A stretch of 43,657 bases of DNA, from the NCBI GenBank assembly GCA_018823135.1, contig JAHJJF010000092.1, positions 1 to 43,657 of the forward strand, in the 5' to 3' direction. Shown here piece by piece: positions 27,817 through 36,243 of the stretch (its first letter is position 1; the number at the start of each line of letters is the position of its first letter). Under the pieces are notes generated by a model. It made no database searches. It was not told the origin of the DNA and saw only the letters and a program-made list of their open reading frames with translations. This stretch comes from Pseudomonadota bacterium. GTDB lineage: Bacteria > Desulfobacterota > Desulfobulbia > Desulfobulbales > CALZHT01. Position numbers and translations under genes: made by a program.

Positions 27817-28893
27817 ATGAAAACTGCCCAATTCACTCCAAACGGTCTGCCCACTCTTATTGGCAGTCTTCCGGTTAGAGCCCCCTCGGAAGCCCTGGAT
27901 CTCATTTTCGCCCACACCCCAAGAATCCCGCTATGGCCGCAACTTCCCGGCATCCCTCAAGAAGGCATGCTCCAGCAGTTTATCGAAGGCTTTCCAGGAA
28001 TCATCGAAGAGCAGGATAAAACCTATTTCAACACCCTTTCCGATACTTTTGAAGAAGAGATTCTTGCCTTCTTCGAAGAGTATCTCGCCCTGGCTGATGA
28101 CCCTTCCGGGATATTATCCTCGCGGTTCGGTGTCAGCGAGTCCAGAGCAAGAGGCTTATATACCTTTAAAAAGTCCATTCAGTCAAAGGACAATATCTCT
28201 GCCCTCAAAGGGCAGATCACCGGCCCTTTTACTCTCCTCACCGGTCTTTACGACCAGGATCAGCGGCTCGGATACTACGACCCGACAATCAGGGAGATGG
28301 CGGTCAAGGGGCTTGCAATGAAAAGCGCCTGGCAGATCAACTTTTTAAAAGATGCGGGATATCCTGTGATCCTGTTCATTGACGAACCGGCCCTTGCCGG
28401 ACTTGGCTCATCAGCCTTTATAAGCGTCTCCAAGGAAGACATCAGCCAGGACCTCACCGAACTGATCACCGCCATTCACCAGAATGACGGGCTGGCTGGA
28501 GTCCATGTCTGCGCCAATACCGACTGGAACCTTCTCTTATCACTTGACCTTGATGTAATAAGTTTTGATGCCTATTCCTTTTTTGATCGATTCGCAATCA
28601 ATACAGAACAGGTCAACGCCTATCTTGACCGGGGAGGGATCATCGCCTGGGGTCTCGTTCCCACATCAGAAAAAGAATATATACTGAAGGAAACCATCGA
28701 ATCCCTGGTCAAGCGTTGGGAAGAACAGGCAGACCTCCTGGTCAATGACCAGCGAGACAGAAAAGCCCTGCTTCAACAGACATTGATCACTCCGAGCTGC
28801 GGCACGGGTTCTCTCACCTATGACCTGGCAATAAAAGTGCTGGAACTTACCCGTGATCTTTCAGCAGCATTACGAAATAAATATCTGGCATAA
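27817..28893 (+). CDS. MetE C-terminal-domain-like methyltransferase (short, zinc-dependent)
   Basis: 358 residues, about half of a full cobalamin-independent methionine synthase, matching only the catalytic C-terminal barrel. Zinc-ligand positions are HVC (~227-229) and a late Cys in TPSCGTG (~328). The Glu ligand of MetE, expected after DVIS, is replaced by Asp (DVISFDAYS). LPTLIGSLP at the N-terminus and FIDEPALAG are also typical of the MetE/UROD superfamily. Stand-alone forms usually take the methyl group from a corrinoid protein rather than from folate; whether this one makes methionine is unproved. It lies 12 bases before lysS and is probably co-transcribed. Confidence 0.75.
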   Translation: MKTAQFTPNGLPTLIGSLPVRAPSEALDLIFAHTPRIPLWPQLPGIPQEGMLQQFIEGFPGIIEEQDKTYFNTLSDTFEEEILAFFEEYLALADDPSGILSSRFGVSESRARGLYTFKKSIQSKDNISALKGQITGPFTLLTGLYDQDQRLGYYDPTIREMAVKGLAMKSAWQINFLKDAGYPVILFIDEPALAGLGSSAFISVSKEDISQDLTELITAIHQNDGLAGVHVCANTDWNLLLSLDLDVISFDAYSFFDRFAINTEQVNAYLDRGGIIAWGLVPTSEKEYILKETIESLVKRWEEQADLLVNDQRDRKALLQQTLITPSCGTGSLTYDLAIKVLELTRDLSAALRNKYLA

Positions 28894-28905
28894 GAAACTG
28901 ACAAA

Positions 28906-30390
28906 ATGGATGATCTCAATCAGGTTTTAAAACAAAGAAGGCAAAAGGCCGCAGAGCTTGCGGACATGGGCATTAATCTTTATGCCAACGATTTCAAACC
29001 CTCGCACCGGGTTATCAATGTCCTTGACCACGAAAAGGAAATCGATGCGGAAACCCCCCAGGACAGCACGCCACGATTTTCCATTGCCGGGCGGATCATC
29101 GCCCTCAGAAAATTCGGCAAGGCCTCATTTCTCACTATCCAGGATGAAACCGGCAGAATTCAGGTTTATGTAAAAAAAGATATCGTCGGCGATGACGCTT
29201 ACAGCCATTTCAAAAAACTTGATATCGGCGATATCGCCGGTTTTTCCGGTAACCTGTTCCGCACACAGACCGGTGAATTGACACTGCTCACCGGCATTGT
29301 AAAACCGATCACCAAATCTCTGCGCCCCCTTCCTGAGAAATTTCATGGTCTCACCGACATAGAAACCCGATACCGTCAGCGATATGTCGACCTCATCGTC
29401 AATCCGGAAGTAATGGACACGTTCAGGAAACGGGTTGAAATTATTCAGCTGGTCCGCGAATTCCTGGTGAATCGTGGTTTCATTGAAGTCGAAACCCCGA
29501 TGATGCACCCCATTGCAGGCGGCGCAACCGCCAAGCCATTCAGGACCCACCACAAAGCCCTGGATATGGAGCTCTACCTCCGTATTGCGCCGGAACTCTA
29601 TCTCAAAAGACTCCTGGTCGGAGGATTTGAAAGGGTTTTTGAAATCAACCGTAATTTCAGAAACGAAGGTTTGTCCACCCGACACAATCCTGAATTCACC
29701 ATGCTTGAATTTTATCAGGCCTTTGCGACCTATGAAGACCTGATGGATCTCACCGAAGAAATGCTGTCGTGGATCGCCTCGGAAGTCACAGGTTCCATGG
29801 TCGTCACCTACCAGGGCCAGGAAGTTGATCTCACTCCTCCCTGGAAAAGATACACCATCGAAGAAGCCCTGGTGGAAGTTGCAGGCATAGATCCCAAAAT
29901 TCTTGCCGATCCCGACAAGATCAAAGCCCTTGCAAAAGAAAAAGGTATTGAACTTGATTCCAACGCCGGTGCGGGTAAAGCCAAGACCGAGCTTTTTGAG
30001 CTTCTCGTTGAAGAGAAACTGATTAATCCAACCTTTGTCACCGCCTATCCCACCGAGGTTTCGCCGCTGGCTCGAAGGAATGAGCAAAACCCGGAGATAA
30101 CCGACCGCTTTGAGCTTTTCATTACCGGTCGGGAAATCGCCAACGCCTTCAGCGAACTCAATGATCCGGTGGATCAGAGACAGCGTCTTGAAAAACAGAT
30201 CGCCCAACGCGGCGACGACGAAGAGATATTCCCGATTCTTGACGAAGATTTCTTAAGAGCCCTTGAATACGGCATGCCTCCCGCCGCAGGAGAAGGTATC
30301 GGTATTGACCGGCTGACCATGCTTCTTACGGATTCACCCTCCATCAGGGATGTCATCCTCTTTCCCCATCTACGCCCTGAAAATAGATAA
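28906..30390 (+). CDS. lysS: Lysyl-tRNA synthetase, class II
   Basis: 494 residues. The N-terminal OB-fold anticodon-binding domain (~50-150) includes IAGRIIALRKFGKASF and IQDETGRIQVYVKKD. The class II catalytic core follows: motif 2 in FEINRNFRNEGLSTRHNPEF (~247) and motif 3 in GEGIGIDRLTMLLT near the end. It charges tRNA-Lys with lysine in the cytoplasm. All landmark residues are present and the length is normal. Confidence 0.97.
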   Translation: MDDLNQVLKQRRQKAAELADMGINLYANDFKPSHRVINVLDHEKEIDAETPQDSTPRFSIAGRIIALRKFGKASFLTIQDETGRIQVYVKKDIVGDDAYSHFKKLDIGDIAGFSGNLFRTQTGELTLLTGIVKPITKSLRPLPEKFHGLTDIETRYRQRYVDLIVNPEVMDTFRKRVEIIQLVREFLVNRGFIEVETPMMHPIAGGATAKPFRTHHKALDMELYLRIAPELYLKRLLVGGFERVFEINRNFRNEGLSTRHNPEFTMLEFYQAFATYEDLMDLTEEMLSWIASEVTGSMVVTYQGQEVDLTPPWKRYTIEEALVEVAGIDPKILADPDKIKALAKEKGIELDSNAGAGKAKTELFELLVEEKLINPTFVTAYPTEVSPLARRNEQNPEITDRFELFITGREIANAFSELNDPVDQRQRLEKQIAQRGDDEEIFPILDEDFLRALEYGMPPAAGEGIGIDRLTMLLTDSPSIRDVILFPHLRPENR

Positions 30391-30514
30391 TGAAGAATAC
30401 TCGATAAGTGTGCCATGAACTACTGTTCATACATTGATGATTCCAAAAGCTGAAGAATTCGTATTTATGCCCTGTGGGCAACAAGCCCAAACCTGAGACC
30501 TGAAGAGAACAATA

Positions 30515-31738
30515 TTGCACTTTGAATGGTTTATCTGCCTTCGATACCTGAAGGCCAAACAAAAACAGCAGTTCATTTCCCTGATTACGATCATTTCGAT
30601 TACCGGCGTGATGGTCGGCGTTATGGCGCTGATTATGGTGCTCGGTGTGATGACCGGATTTACCGAGGGTTTCAGGGCAAAGATCCTCGGCATCAACTCC
30701 CATATCGTCATCCAGAAATTCGGCAATTCAATTGACAATTACGAAGTCCTCAAGCAACGGATTGAGATAACACCCGGGATTATCGCGGCAACGCCTTTCA
30801 TTTATTCCCAAACCATGCTGACCAGCAACTCCACAGGAACCGGCGCGGTTCTGCGCGGCATTGATCCGGTTTCAGCCGGCAGGGTTCTTTCTATTGAGGA
30901 ATATATTGTCGAAGGCTCTCTGGCCGATCTCGCAAAATCCTCTGACTCTTTACCGGGAATCCTTCTTGGCAAGGACCTGGCGCACCAGTTACGGGTTTCC
31001 GTGGGAGACCGGATCAAGCTCATTTCTCCGTCCGGGCCGCTCACCCCCATGGGGGTGATCCCAAAAATGAAAGCGGTGACGATCACCGGGATTTTCGACA
31101 CCGGCATGTACGAGTATGATTCCGCTCTGGCCTATGTATCCATTGAAACCGCCCAGGATTTCCTCGACCTGGACGGCAGCGTTCATGGCCTGGAACTTAA
31201 AATAAATGACATCTACCAGGCTTATGCTCTGGCGATTCAACTGGAAAAGGAACTGGGGATGTCTTACATAGCCAAGGACTGGATGCGGATGAACAAGAAT
31301 CTGTTTTCAGCGCTCCAGCTTGAAAAAACCGCCCTGTTCATTATAGTTGCCCTCATTGTCCTGGTTGCTGCCTTCAACATTGTCAGCACGCTGATCATGG
31401 TGGTCATGGAAAAAAACAAGGATATCGCCATCCTGAAATCCATGGGCGCAACCTCAGGAAGCATCATGCGGATTTTCATTTACGAAGGGCTGATCATCGG
31501 TTGCGCCGGCACCCTGTTCGGAGTCCTGGGCGGACTCCTGGGGTGTAAGATCCTCAGCTATTACCAGTTCATAAAGCTGCCCGATGTCTATCCGTTATCA
31601 ACCCTTCCGGTAAAAGTACTGCCCATGGATGTAACGCTGATTTCGGTCTCTGCAATTATAATCACCTTTCTGGCAACACTGTATCCCTCCTGGCAGGCAT
31701 CGAGGATTGACCCGGCCGTGGCATTGAGATACGAATAA
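30515..31738 (+). CDS. lolC: Lipoprotein-releasing ABC transporter permease (LolC/LolE family)
   Basis: 407 residues. It opens with HFEWFICLRYLKAKQKQQF and a first membrane helix, then a large periplasmic MacB-like domain (~50-250) and three C-terminal FtsX-type helices (from ~265), ending IDPAVALRYE. The start is TTG at 30515, supported by GAAGAGA upstream and by the family's conserved beginning; there is no ATG in place. With LolD it extracts lipoproteins from the inner membrane. Only one permease gene is present here, so it may act as a homodimer (LolF-like). The lolD gene follows after 279 bases instead of directly. Confidence 0.9.
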   Translation: MHFEWFICLRYLKAKQKQQFISLITIISITGVMVGVMALIMVLGVMTGFTEGFRAKILGINSHIVIQKFGNSIDNYEVLKQRIEITPGIIAATPFIYSQTMLTSNSTGTGAVLRGIDPVSAGRVLSIEEYIVEGSLADLAKSSDSLPGILLGKDLAHQLRVSVGDRIKLISPSGPLTPMGVIPKMKAVTITGIFDTGMYEYDSALAYVSIETAQDFLDLDGSVHGLELKINDIYQAYALAIQLEKELGMSYIAKDWMRMNKNLFSALQLEKTALFIIVALIVLVAAFNIVSTLIMVVMEKNKDIAILKSMGATSGSIMRIFIYEGLIIGCAGTLFGVLGGLLGCKILSYYQFIKLPDVYPLSTLPVKVLPMDVTLISVSAIIITFLATLYPSWQASRIDPAVALRYE

Positions 31739-31824
31739 TAACAACTCAACTTTCCGACTTGCTTTATAATATTGTAATTACGAAAAAATTCTTAATTTCG
31801 AGACAATCCAATCTTTTTGAAGTC

Positions 31825-31903
31825 AGAAGCCAGGTGTCAGAATTCAGAAAACAGGCAAAAAAAATCAGTTACTCTGACTCCTGATTTCTGCCTCCTGGCT
31901 TCT
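31825..31903. repeat. Palindromic intergenic repeat between permease and lolD
   Basis: Left arm 31825-31847 (AGAAGCCAGG TGTCAGAATTCAG) matches the complement of 31881-31903 at 20 of 23 bases, with a loop of about 33 bases. Such AGAAGCCAGG-containing palindromes are, from memory, dispersed in Desulfobacterota genomes; I could not check. It separates two genes that normally adjoin. Confidence 0.7.
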
Positions 31904-32017
31904 ACAAGAAATGAACAAATGGCAACAACCTTTTTAAAACTACAGAAATTCAAGAATAATTACTCACAAAGTTGAGATAACAATAAGCGCCGTAATACGG
32001 CTCCATTCAAAGACAAT

Positions 32018-32692
32018 ATGAGCAACTTTCTGGCTAAAGGCATTACAAAATTATTTAACGGACAACACAATCTCAACGTGTTATGTGGTGTGGACCTTGA
32101 AATCAAAAAAGGTGAAATGATTGCGATTGTCGGTGCATCAGGTACCGGAAAAACGACTCTCATGCATATTCTCGGCACCCTTGATCGACCCACCAGCGGC
32201 TGCCTGATGTATAACGGTGAAGATGTTTTTTCCAAAGATGACCTGGAACTCTCGAAATTCAGAAACACCGCCATTGGTTTTGTGTTCCAGTCTCATCATC
32301 TACTGCCCGAATTCACTGCCCGGGAAAATATCATGATGCCGGGACTGATCGCCGGCAAGGATAAAGCGCAACTGAAATCCGTTGCCGATGACATCCTCGA
32401 TAAAGTCGGCCTTGCTAACCGGGCAGAACATAAGGTCGGGGAGCTCTCGGGGGGCGAACAGCAAAGGGTTGCGCTGGCACGCGCGCTGGTCATGAAACCT
32501 GAACTGCTTCTGGCTGACGAGCCCACCGGCAATCTCGATCCCAAAACCGGCCGCAAGGTTTTTAATCTTATTCGGGAAATGAATACTGATCTTTCCTTGT
32601 CAACTGTCATGGTCACCCATAATCTTGAACTGGCCAGAGAAATGGATCGGTGCCTTACCCTGGTGGAAGGAAAACTTGAGGTCTATATTTAG
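32018..32692 (+). CDS. lolD: LolD, ATP-binding protein of the lipoprotein-release system
   Basis: 224 residues. Walker A GASGTGKTTLMH, Q-loop FVFQSHHLLPEF, ABC signature LSGGEQQRVALARAL, Walker B LLLADEPTGNLD and switch His MVTHN. The H-H-L-L-P-E-F-T region after the Q-loop is typical of LolD/MacB proteins. It energises the lipoprotein-releasing permease encoded upstream. The C-terminus is normal (CLTLVEGKLEVYI). Confidence 0.93.
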   Translation: MSNFLAKGITKLFNGQHNLNVLCGVDLEIKKGEMIAIVGASGTGKTTLMHILGTLDRPTSGCLMYNGEDVFSKDDLELSKFRNTAIGFVFQSHHLLPEFTARENIMMPGLIAGKDKAQLKSVADDILDKVGLANRAEHKVGELSGGEQQRVALARALVMKPELLLADEPTGNLDPKTGRKVFNLIREMNTDLSLSTVMVTHNLELAREMDRCLTLVEGKLEVYI

Positions 32693-32865
32693 TAGGGCAA
32701 CATTAGCAAGACACAATGGAACCTTTTTACTTTATAATGATCTAATCCATGAAATTAATGACATAAGTGTATCCCTCGACAGGTCTGGATGATGAAAAAT
32801 AATTGATCCGCCCCATCGTAGAAATCCTTATCAACTTTTGTTTAAAAAAAAGCCTACATATTATA

Positions 32866-35754
32866 ATGTTTCTTCAAAAATCACATAATCATCATTCCGC
32901 CCTTTTGACAAACCGCACCAGAAAATCTGCGATCAGCGATTTTGTAATGCTGATTATTTTTGTTTGTGTCATCCTGGCAATCCTTATGCCATCGGTTGCC
33001 CTTACCGCAGAAACAGATGAGATATTCAATAATTCCGAAAAGATACATGAAATTACCCCATCCGCAACCCCTCAGATAAATATCCTTTTTCTTCCTTTAA
33101 AAATTATTGCGGCGCATGATTCCGAGCTTTTTGGCAGCCAATCCGACGAAACCCTTTCTAAGGCGCTGATAAAAAAGGGTTACGAGATGATCCTCCGCCA
33201 GAGTGTTTCGCATTTATACGAAAACACTTCCTGGCCCCCGCCCCTGACTGTTCTTAAAGAAATAGACCGTGACCACGAAGCGCAATATGCCGTAACCGGC
33301 AGCCTCACGGTTCTGGGGGGAAAAACAAGCCTGGATCTGACGCTCAACGATCTATCCGGAATTACCGACCCGGTTTTCTATTTCAAAGACAGTGACTCGG
33401 TGGCCGATCTCGCTGAAATGATCGAACAACTTGTTGAAAATATTCATACCTATGTAAATCGCAATCATCTCATTTCCTCTATAAAAATACAAGGCAATCG
33501 GCGAATCGACAGCGGCGCAATCACGCATCATATCAAAACGAAAGCCGGAGATGAGTACAATCCGTCGCACCTTCGTGAGGATCTTAAAAATATATTCCGC
33601 ATGGGATATTTTGACGATATACAAATCCTTGCACTGGATACAGACCGTGGAAAGGAGATCGTCTTCCAGATTACTGAAAAAGAACTGATCACCGAAATTA
33701 CCATCAAAGGCTCCGACGAAATAAAGGAAAAAGACATAAAAGAAGTCATCCTGATCAAGACAAACACAATCATCAACCCGAAGAAAATTCGTGAATCTGT
33801 TGAAAATATACAACACCTCTATAAGGATGAAAGCCTCTATAACACAAAAGTTATCTACGAGGTAACTCCCTCGGGCAAAGATCGGGTTGCAGTGAACTTC
33901 ATCATCACCGAAAGCACTAAGATCTACATCAAGGAAATCACTATTATCGGCAATAAGGCTTTTGATGCGGACACCCTGAAAAAAATCATGGAAACCCGTG
34001 AAAAAGGCTGGTTTTCCTGGATAACCGAATCAGGCAAACTCAAACGCGACATCCTGAACCAGGATGCCACCCGGCTGAACGCTTTTTATAACAACAACGG
34101 TTACATAGACGCAGTAGTCAGCGAACCGGAAATTGTCCAGAAACAGGAAATTGTAAAGAAACAGGAAACTGCACCCTCGAACACCTTTGATGATTTTAAC
34201 AACTTCAGCGGTGCAGGAATTGTTGACGGCGAACCGGAAATTGATCAGATACATGAGTGGCTTTACGTGACTTTCAAGATTTACGAGGGGGATTTATACA
34301 AATTGGGAACGGTTGACATAACCGGAGAACTCATTGAAGAAAAAGAAAAACTCATGGGGCTCCTGAAGGTCGATGACGACAAACATTTCAGCAGGAAAAC
34401 CCTTAGGCAGGACGTATTGGATATCTCCGACATCTATGCTGAAAAGGGCTATGCTTTTCCGGATATAAACCCGCTCATGCAGAGAAACGCCGCTGAAAAA
34501 ACCATTGATCTGGTCATTGATATTAATAAAGGGCCCCTGGTTCATATCAACCGCATCATCATCAAAGGAAACTACACAACACGGGACAAAATCATCCGGC
34601 GGGAACTGGAGTTCAGCGAAAACGGCATCTTCAACACCAAGGCAATCAGAGACAGCAACCAGAAGCTCAACCGCCTGGACTATTTCGAAGAAGTCCATAT
34701 CACTCCGGAGCAGACCCTTGACGAAAACCTCATGGACATCGTCATTGAGGTCAAGGAAAAAATGACCGGCACCTTCAGTGTCGGAGTTGGATACAGTTCG
34801 GTGGACAAGGCAATGTTTACCGGTGAAATCAGCAAGGACAACTTTCTGGGCCGCGGCGACAAACTCGCTTTCAAGGTTGATATCAGCGGCAGCAGCTCCC
34901 AATACAATCTGAGCTTCACCGAACCCTATCTTAATGACTCGAAACTCATGGCAGGATTTGACCTGTATAACTGGAAACGGGAATATGACGAGTATACCAA
35001 GAACTCTGTGGGATTCGCGGTCAGGTTCGGCTACCCGATCTGGGAACTCTGGCGCCTGTTCTGGAGCTACAGTTATGATGATACCGAGATATCGGACGTT
35101 GATGTTGCTACGGCTTCCCAGCAAATCCTTGAATCGATGGAGTTAAGCATTACCAGTTCCATCAAAATAAGCGTCCAGCGGATAACCTTTGATAAACCCG
35201 TTGCGCCCAAGGAAGGCTCAAAAAACAATCTTTCCGTAATATATGCAGGCGGTCTCTTCGGCGGTGACAGCGAGTACACTAAAATAGAAGGTGCCTCGAG
35301 CTGGTATTTCCCCTTGTTCTGGAATACCAGACTCCATTACAAACTGGCGGCCGGTATTGTCTTTGAAAACGTCGATGGCAAACTCCCGGTATATGAAAAA
35401 TTTTATCTTGGCGGCATCAGAACCATCCGCGGCTTTGAAAACAGCCATATCAGCCCGATAGATCCTGTATCGGGAGACCGGGTCGGCGGCGATCGGATGT
35501 GGTATTCAAATGTCGAATACATTTTCCCCATCGCTGAAGAAGCCGGACTCTTAGGGGTAATTTTCTATGACATCGGCAATGTCTATGATAAAGAGCTGCA
35601 GAATAATTACAGCCAGTTTCGCCACAGCGTCGGCGCTGGTTTTCGCTGGATATCCCCTGTTGGTCCCATCCGGCTCGAGTGGGGGTATAACCTCAAGCCG
35701 GAAGGAAACGAAAGCCAGAGCAACTGGGAATTCAGCCTCGGAGGGGCGTTTTAG
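32866..35754 (+). CDS. bamA: Outer-membrane assembly factor BamA, with TolB-like N-terminal extension and a POTRA insertion
   Basis: 962 residues from the ATG at 32866 (a TTG at 32803 would add 21), well over the usual 750-850. A signal anchor (MLIIFVCVILAILMPSVALTA) is preceded by a basic stretch. Residues ~75-195 resemble the TolB/FlgO-like domain (KALIKKGYEMILRQSV; YAVTGSLTVLGGKTSLDL), which precedes five POTRA domains (SIKIQGNRRIDS; ITIKGSDEI; ITIIGNKAF; VDITGELIE; IIIKGNYTTRD). The C-terminal barrel has YLGGIRTIRGFE and ends in WEFSLGGAF with the terminal Phe beta-signal. POTRA 3 carries a 36-residue in-frame insertion. It inserts outer-membrane proteins. Confidence 0.94.
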   Translation: MFLQKSHNHHSALLTNRTRKSAISDFVMLIIFVCVILAILMPSVALTAETDEIFNNSEKIHEITPSATPQINILFLPLKIIAAHDSELFGSQSDETLSKALIKKGYEMILRQSVSHLYENTSWPPPLTVLKEIDRDHEAQYAVTGSLTVLGGKTSLDLTLNDLSGITDPVFYFKDSDSVADLAEMIEQLVENIHTYVNRNHLISSIKIQGNRRIDSGAITHHIKTKAGDEYNPSHLREDLKNIFRMGYFDDIQILALDTDRGKEIVFQITEKELITEITIKGSDEIKEKDIKEVILIKTNTIINPKKIRESVENIQHLYKDESLYNTKVIYEVTPSGKDRVAVNFIITESTKIYIKEITIIGNKAFDADTLKKIMETREKGWFSWITESGKLKRDILNQDATRLNAFYNNNGYIDAVVSEPEIVQKQEIVKKQETAPSNTFDDFNNFSGAGIVDGEPEIDQIHEWLYVTFKIYEGDLYKLGTVDITGELIEEKEKLMGLLKVDDDKHFSRKTLRQDVLDISDIYAEKGYAFPDINPLMQRNAAEKTIDLVIDINKGPLVHINRIIIKGNYTTRDKIIRRELEFSENGIFNTKAIRDSNQKLNRLDYFEEVHITPEQTLDENLMDIVIEVKEKMTGTFSVGVGYSSVDKAMFTGEISKDNFLGRGDKLAFKVDISGSSSQYNLSFTEPYLNDSKLMAGFDLYNWKREYDEYTKNSVGFAVRFGYPIWELWRLFWSYSYDDTEISDVDVATASQQILESMELSITSSIKISVQRITFDKPVAPKEGSKNNLSVIYAGGLFGGDSEYTKIEGASSWYFPLFWNTRLHYKLAAGIVFENVDGKLPVYEKFYLGGIRTIRGFENSHISPIDPVSGDRVGGDRMWYSNVEYIFPIAEEAGLLGVIFYDIGNVYDKELQNNYSQFRHSVGAGFRWISPVGPIRLEWGYNLKPEGNESQSNWEFSLGGAF
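34121..34243 (+). repeat. 15-bp direct repeats bounding a 108-bp in-frame insertion in bamA
   Basis: GCGAACCGGAAATTG occurs at 34121-34135 and again at 34229-34243, exactly 108 bases (36 codons) apart. Within the interval an 18-bp unit (GAAATTGT..AGAAACAG) is repeated in tandem at 34129-34146 and 34147-34164, with a third partial copy. The encoded segment is Gln/Glu/Lys- then Asn/Phe-rich and low in complexity. Confidence 0.85.
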
Positions 35755-35780
35755 ACCCTCTGTCCAAAACATGTGAGTCT

Positions 35781-35799
35781 CCTCCAGCATAGCTGGAGG
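35781..35799. repeat. Hairpin, 8-bp perfect stem with 3-base loop
   Basis: CCTCCAGC-ATA-GCTGGAGG. It lies 27 bases after the bamA stop. It could serve as a transcription terminator or be a REP-like palindrome; there is no T-tract after it. Confidence 0.6.
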
Positions 35800-35843
35800 C
35801 CTCAGGTAGCCACCTAAAAGGGGGCCTAACTACTACAGATTTG

Positions 35844-35992
35844 AATATCGAATATCGAACCGCAGAATAAAGAAGGATGAATGATAATACCCTGCAGATA
35901 CTTCTTGACCTTCATCATTTTGAGGAGCGAACTGCCTGTATGAAAGGTCTTCTTCTTTGAACTTCATGTTGTTCACTTCGACATTCGACATT
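35844..35992. repeat. Long-range inverted repeat
   Basis: AATATCGAATATCGAA (35844-35859) pairs with TTCGACATTCGACATT (35977-35992) at 14 of 16 positions. Each arm is itself a short tandem of ATCGA-like units. The interior contains further weak complementarity (GGATGA versus TTCATC). Confidence 0.55.
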
Positions 35993-36001
35993 GTCCTCTA
36001 A

Positions 36002-36039
36002 CAGAACATCGGACGATTGGCACCTTGTTCGATGTTCTG
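36002..36039. repeat. Inverted repeat with 12-base loop
   Basis: CAGAACATCGGAC (36002-36014) pairs with GTTCGATGTTCTG (36027-36039), with one mismatch in 13. It directly follows the preceding inverted repeat. Confidence 0.65.
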
Positions 36040-36089
36040 CGGTTTCAAAAAAACTGATTTTTCGCCGGATCGGTAAAACCTTTCCGGAT

Positions 36090-36108
36090 CCACCATCGGA
36101 GATGGTGG
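36090..36108. repeat. Hairpin, 8-bp perfect stem with 3-base loop
   Basis: CCACCATC-GGA-GATGGTGG, the same size and shape as the hairpin at 35781-35799 but with a different sequence. It lies about 135 bases before mfd. Confidence 0.6.
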
Positions 36109-36243
36109 GTTTCATGGCCACTAATTATTGACAATTCACCATGTCTTAATCTCCATATAAGTACCTGACTGCCAAAAACAATAATTAATAATTGTTAACG
36201 GGAAAGGTCTCAACCCCACCCAATAGAAAACCTCTTTTCCCCC

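Larger units (their letters stand above)
35755..36243. other. Repeat-rich intergenic region between bamA and mfd
   Basis: About 490 bases without a credible gene. It has two small perfect hairpins at either end (35781-35799 and 36090-36108) and two inverted repeats between them. A short frame (35915-36121, minus) shows nothing recognisable. The layout suggests insertion of one or more small palindromic elements. Confidence 0.6.

Noticed and set aside
29125-30207. 360-codon open frame on the minus strand
   Set aside because: It is the antisense shadow of lysS, with low-complexity content and no start signal.
34294-35124. 276-codon open frame opposite bamA
   Set aside because: It is antisense to the POTRA/barrel coding region and has no domain pattern.
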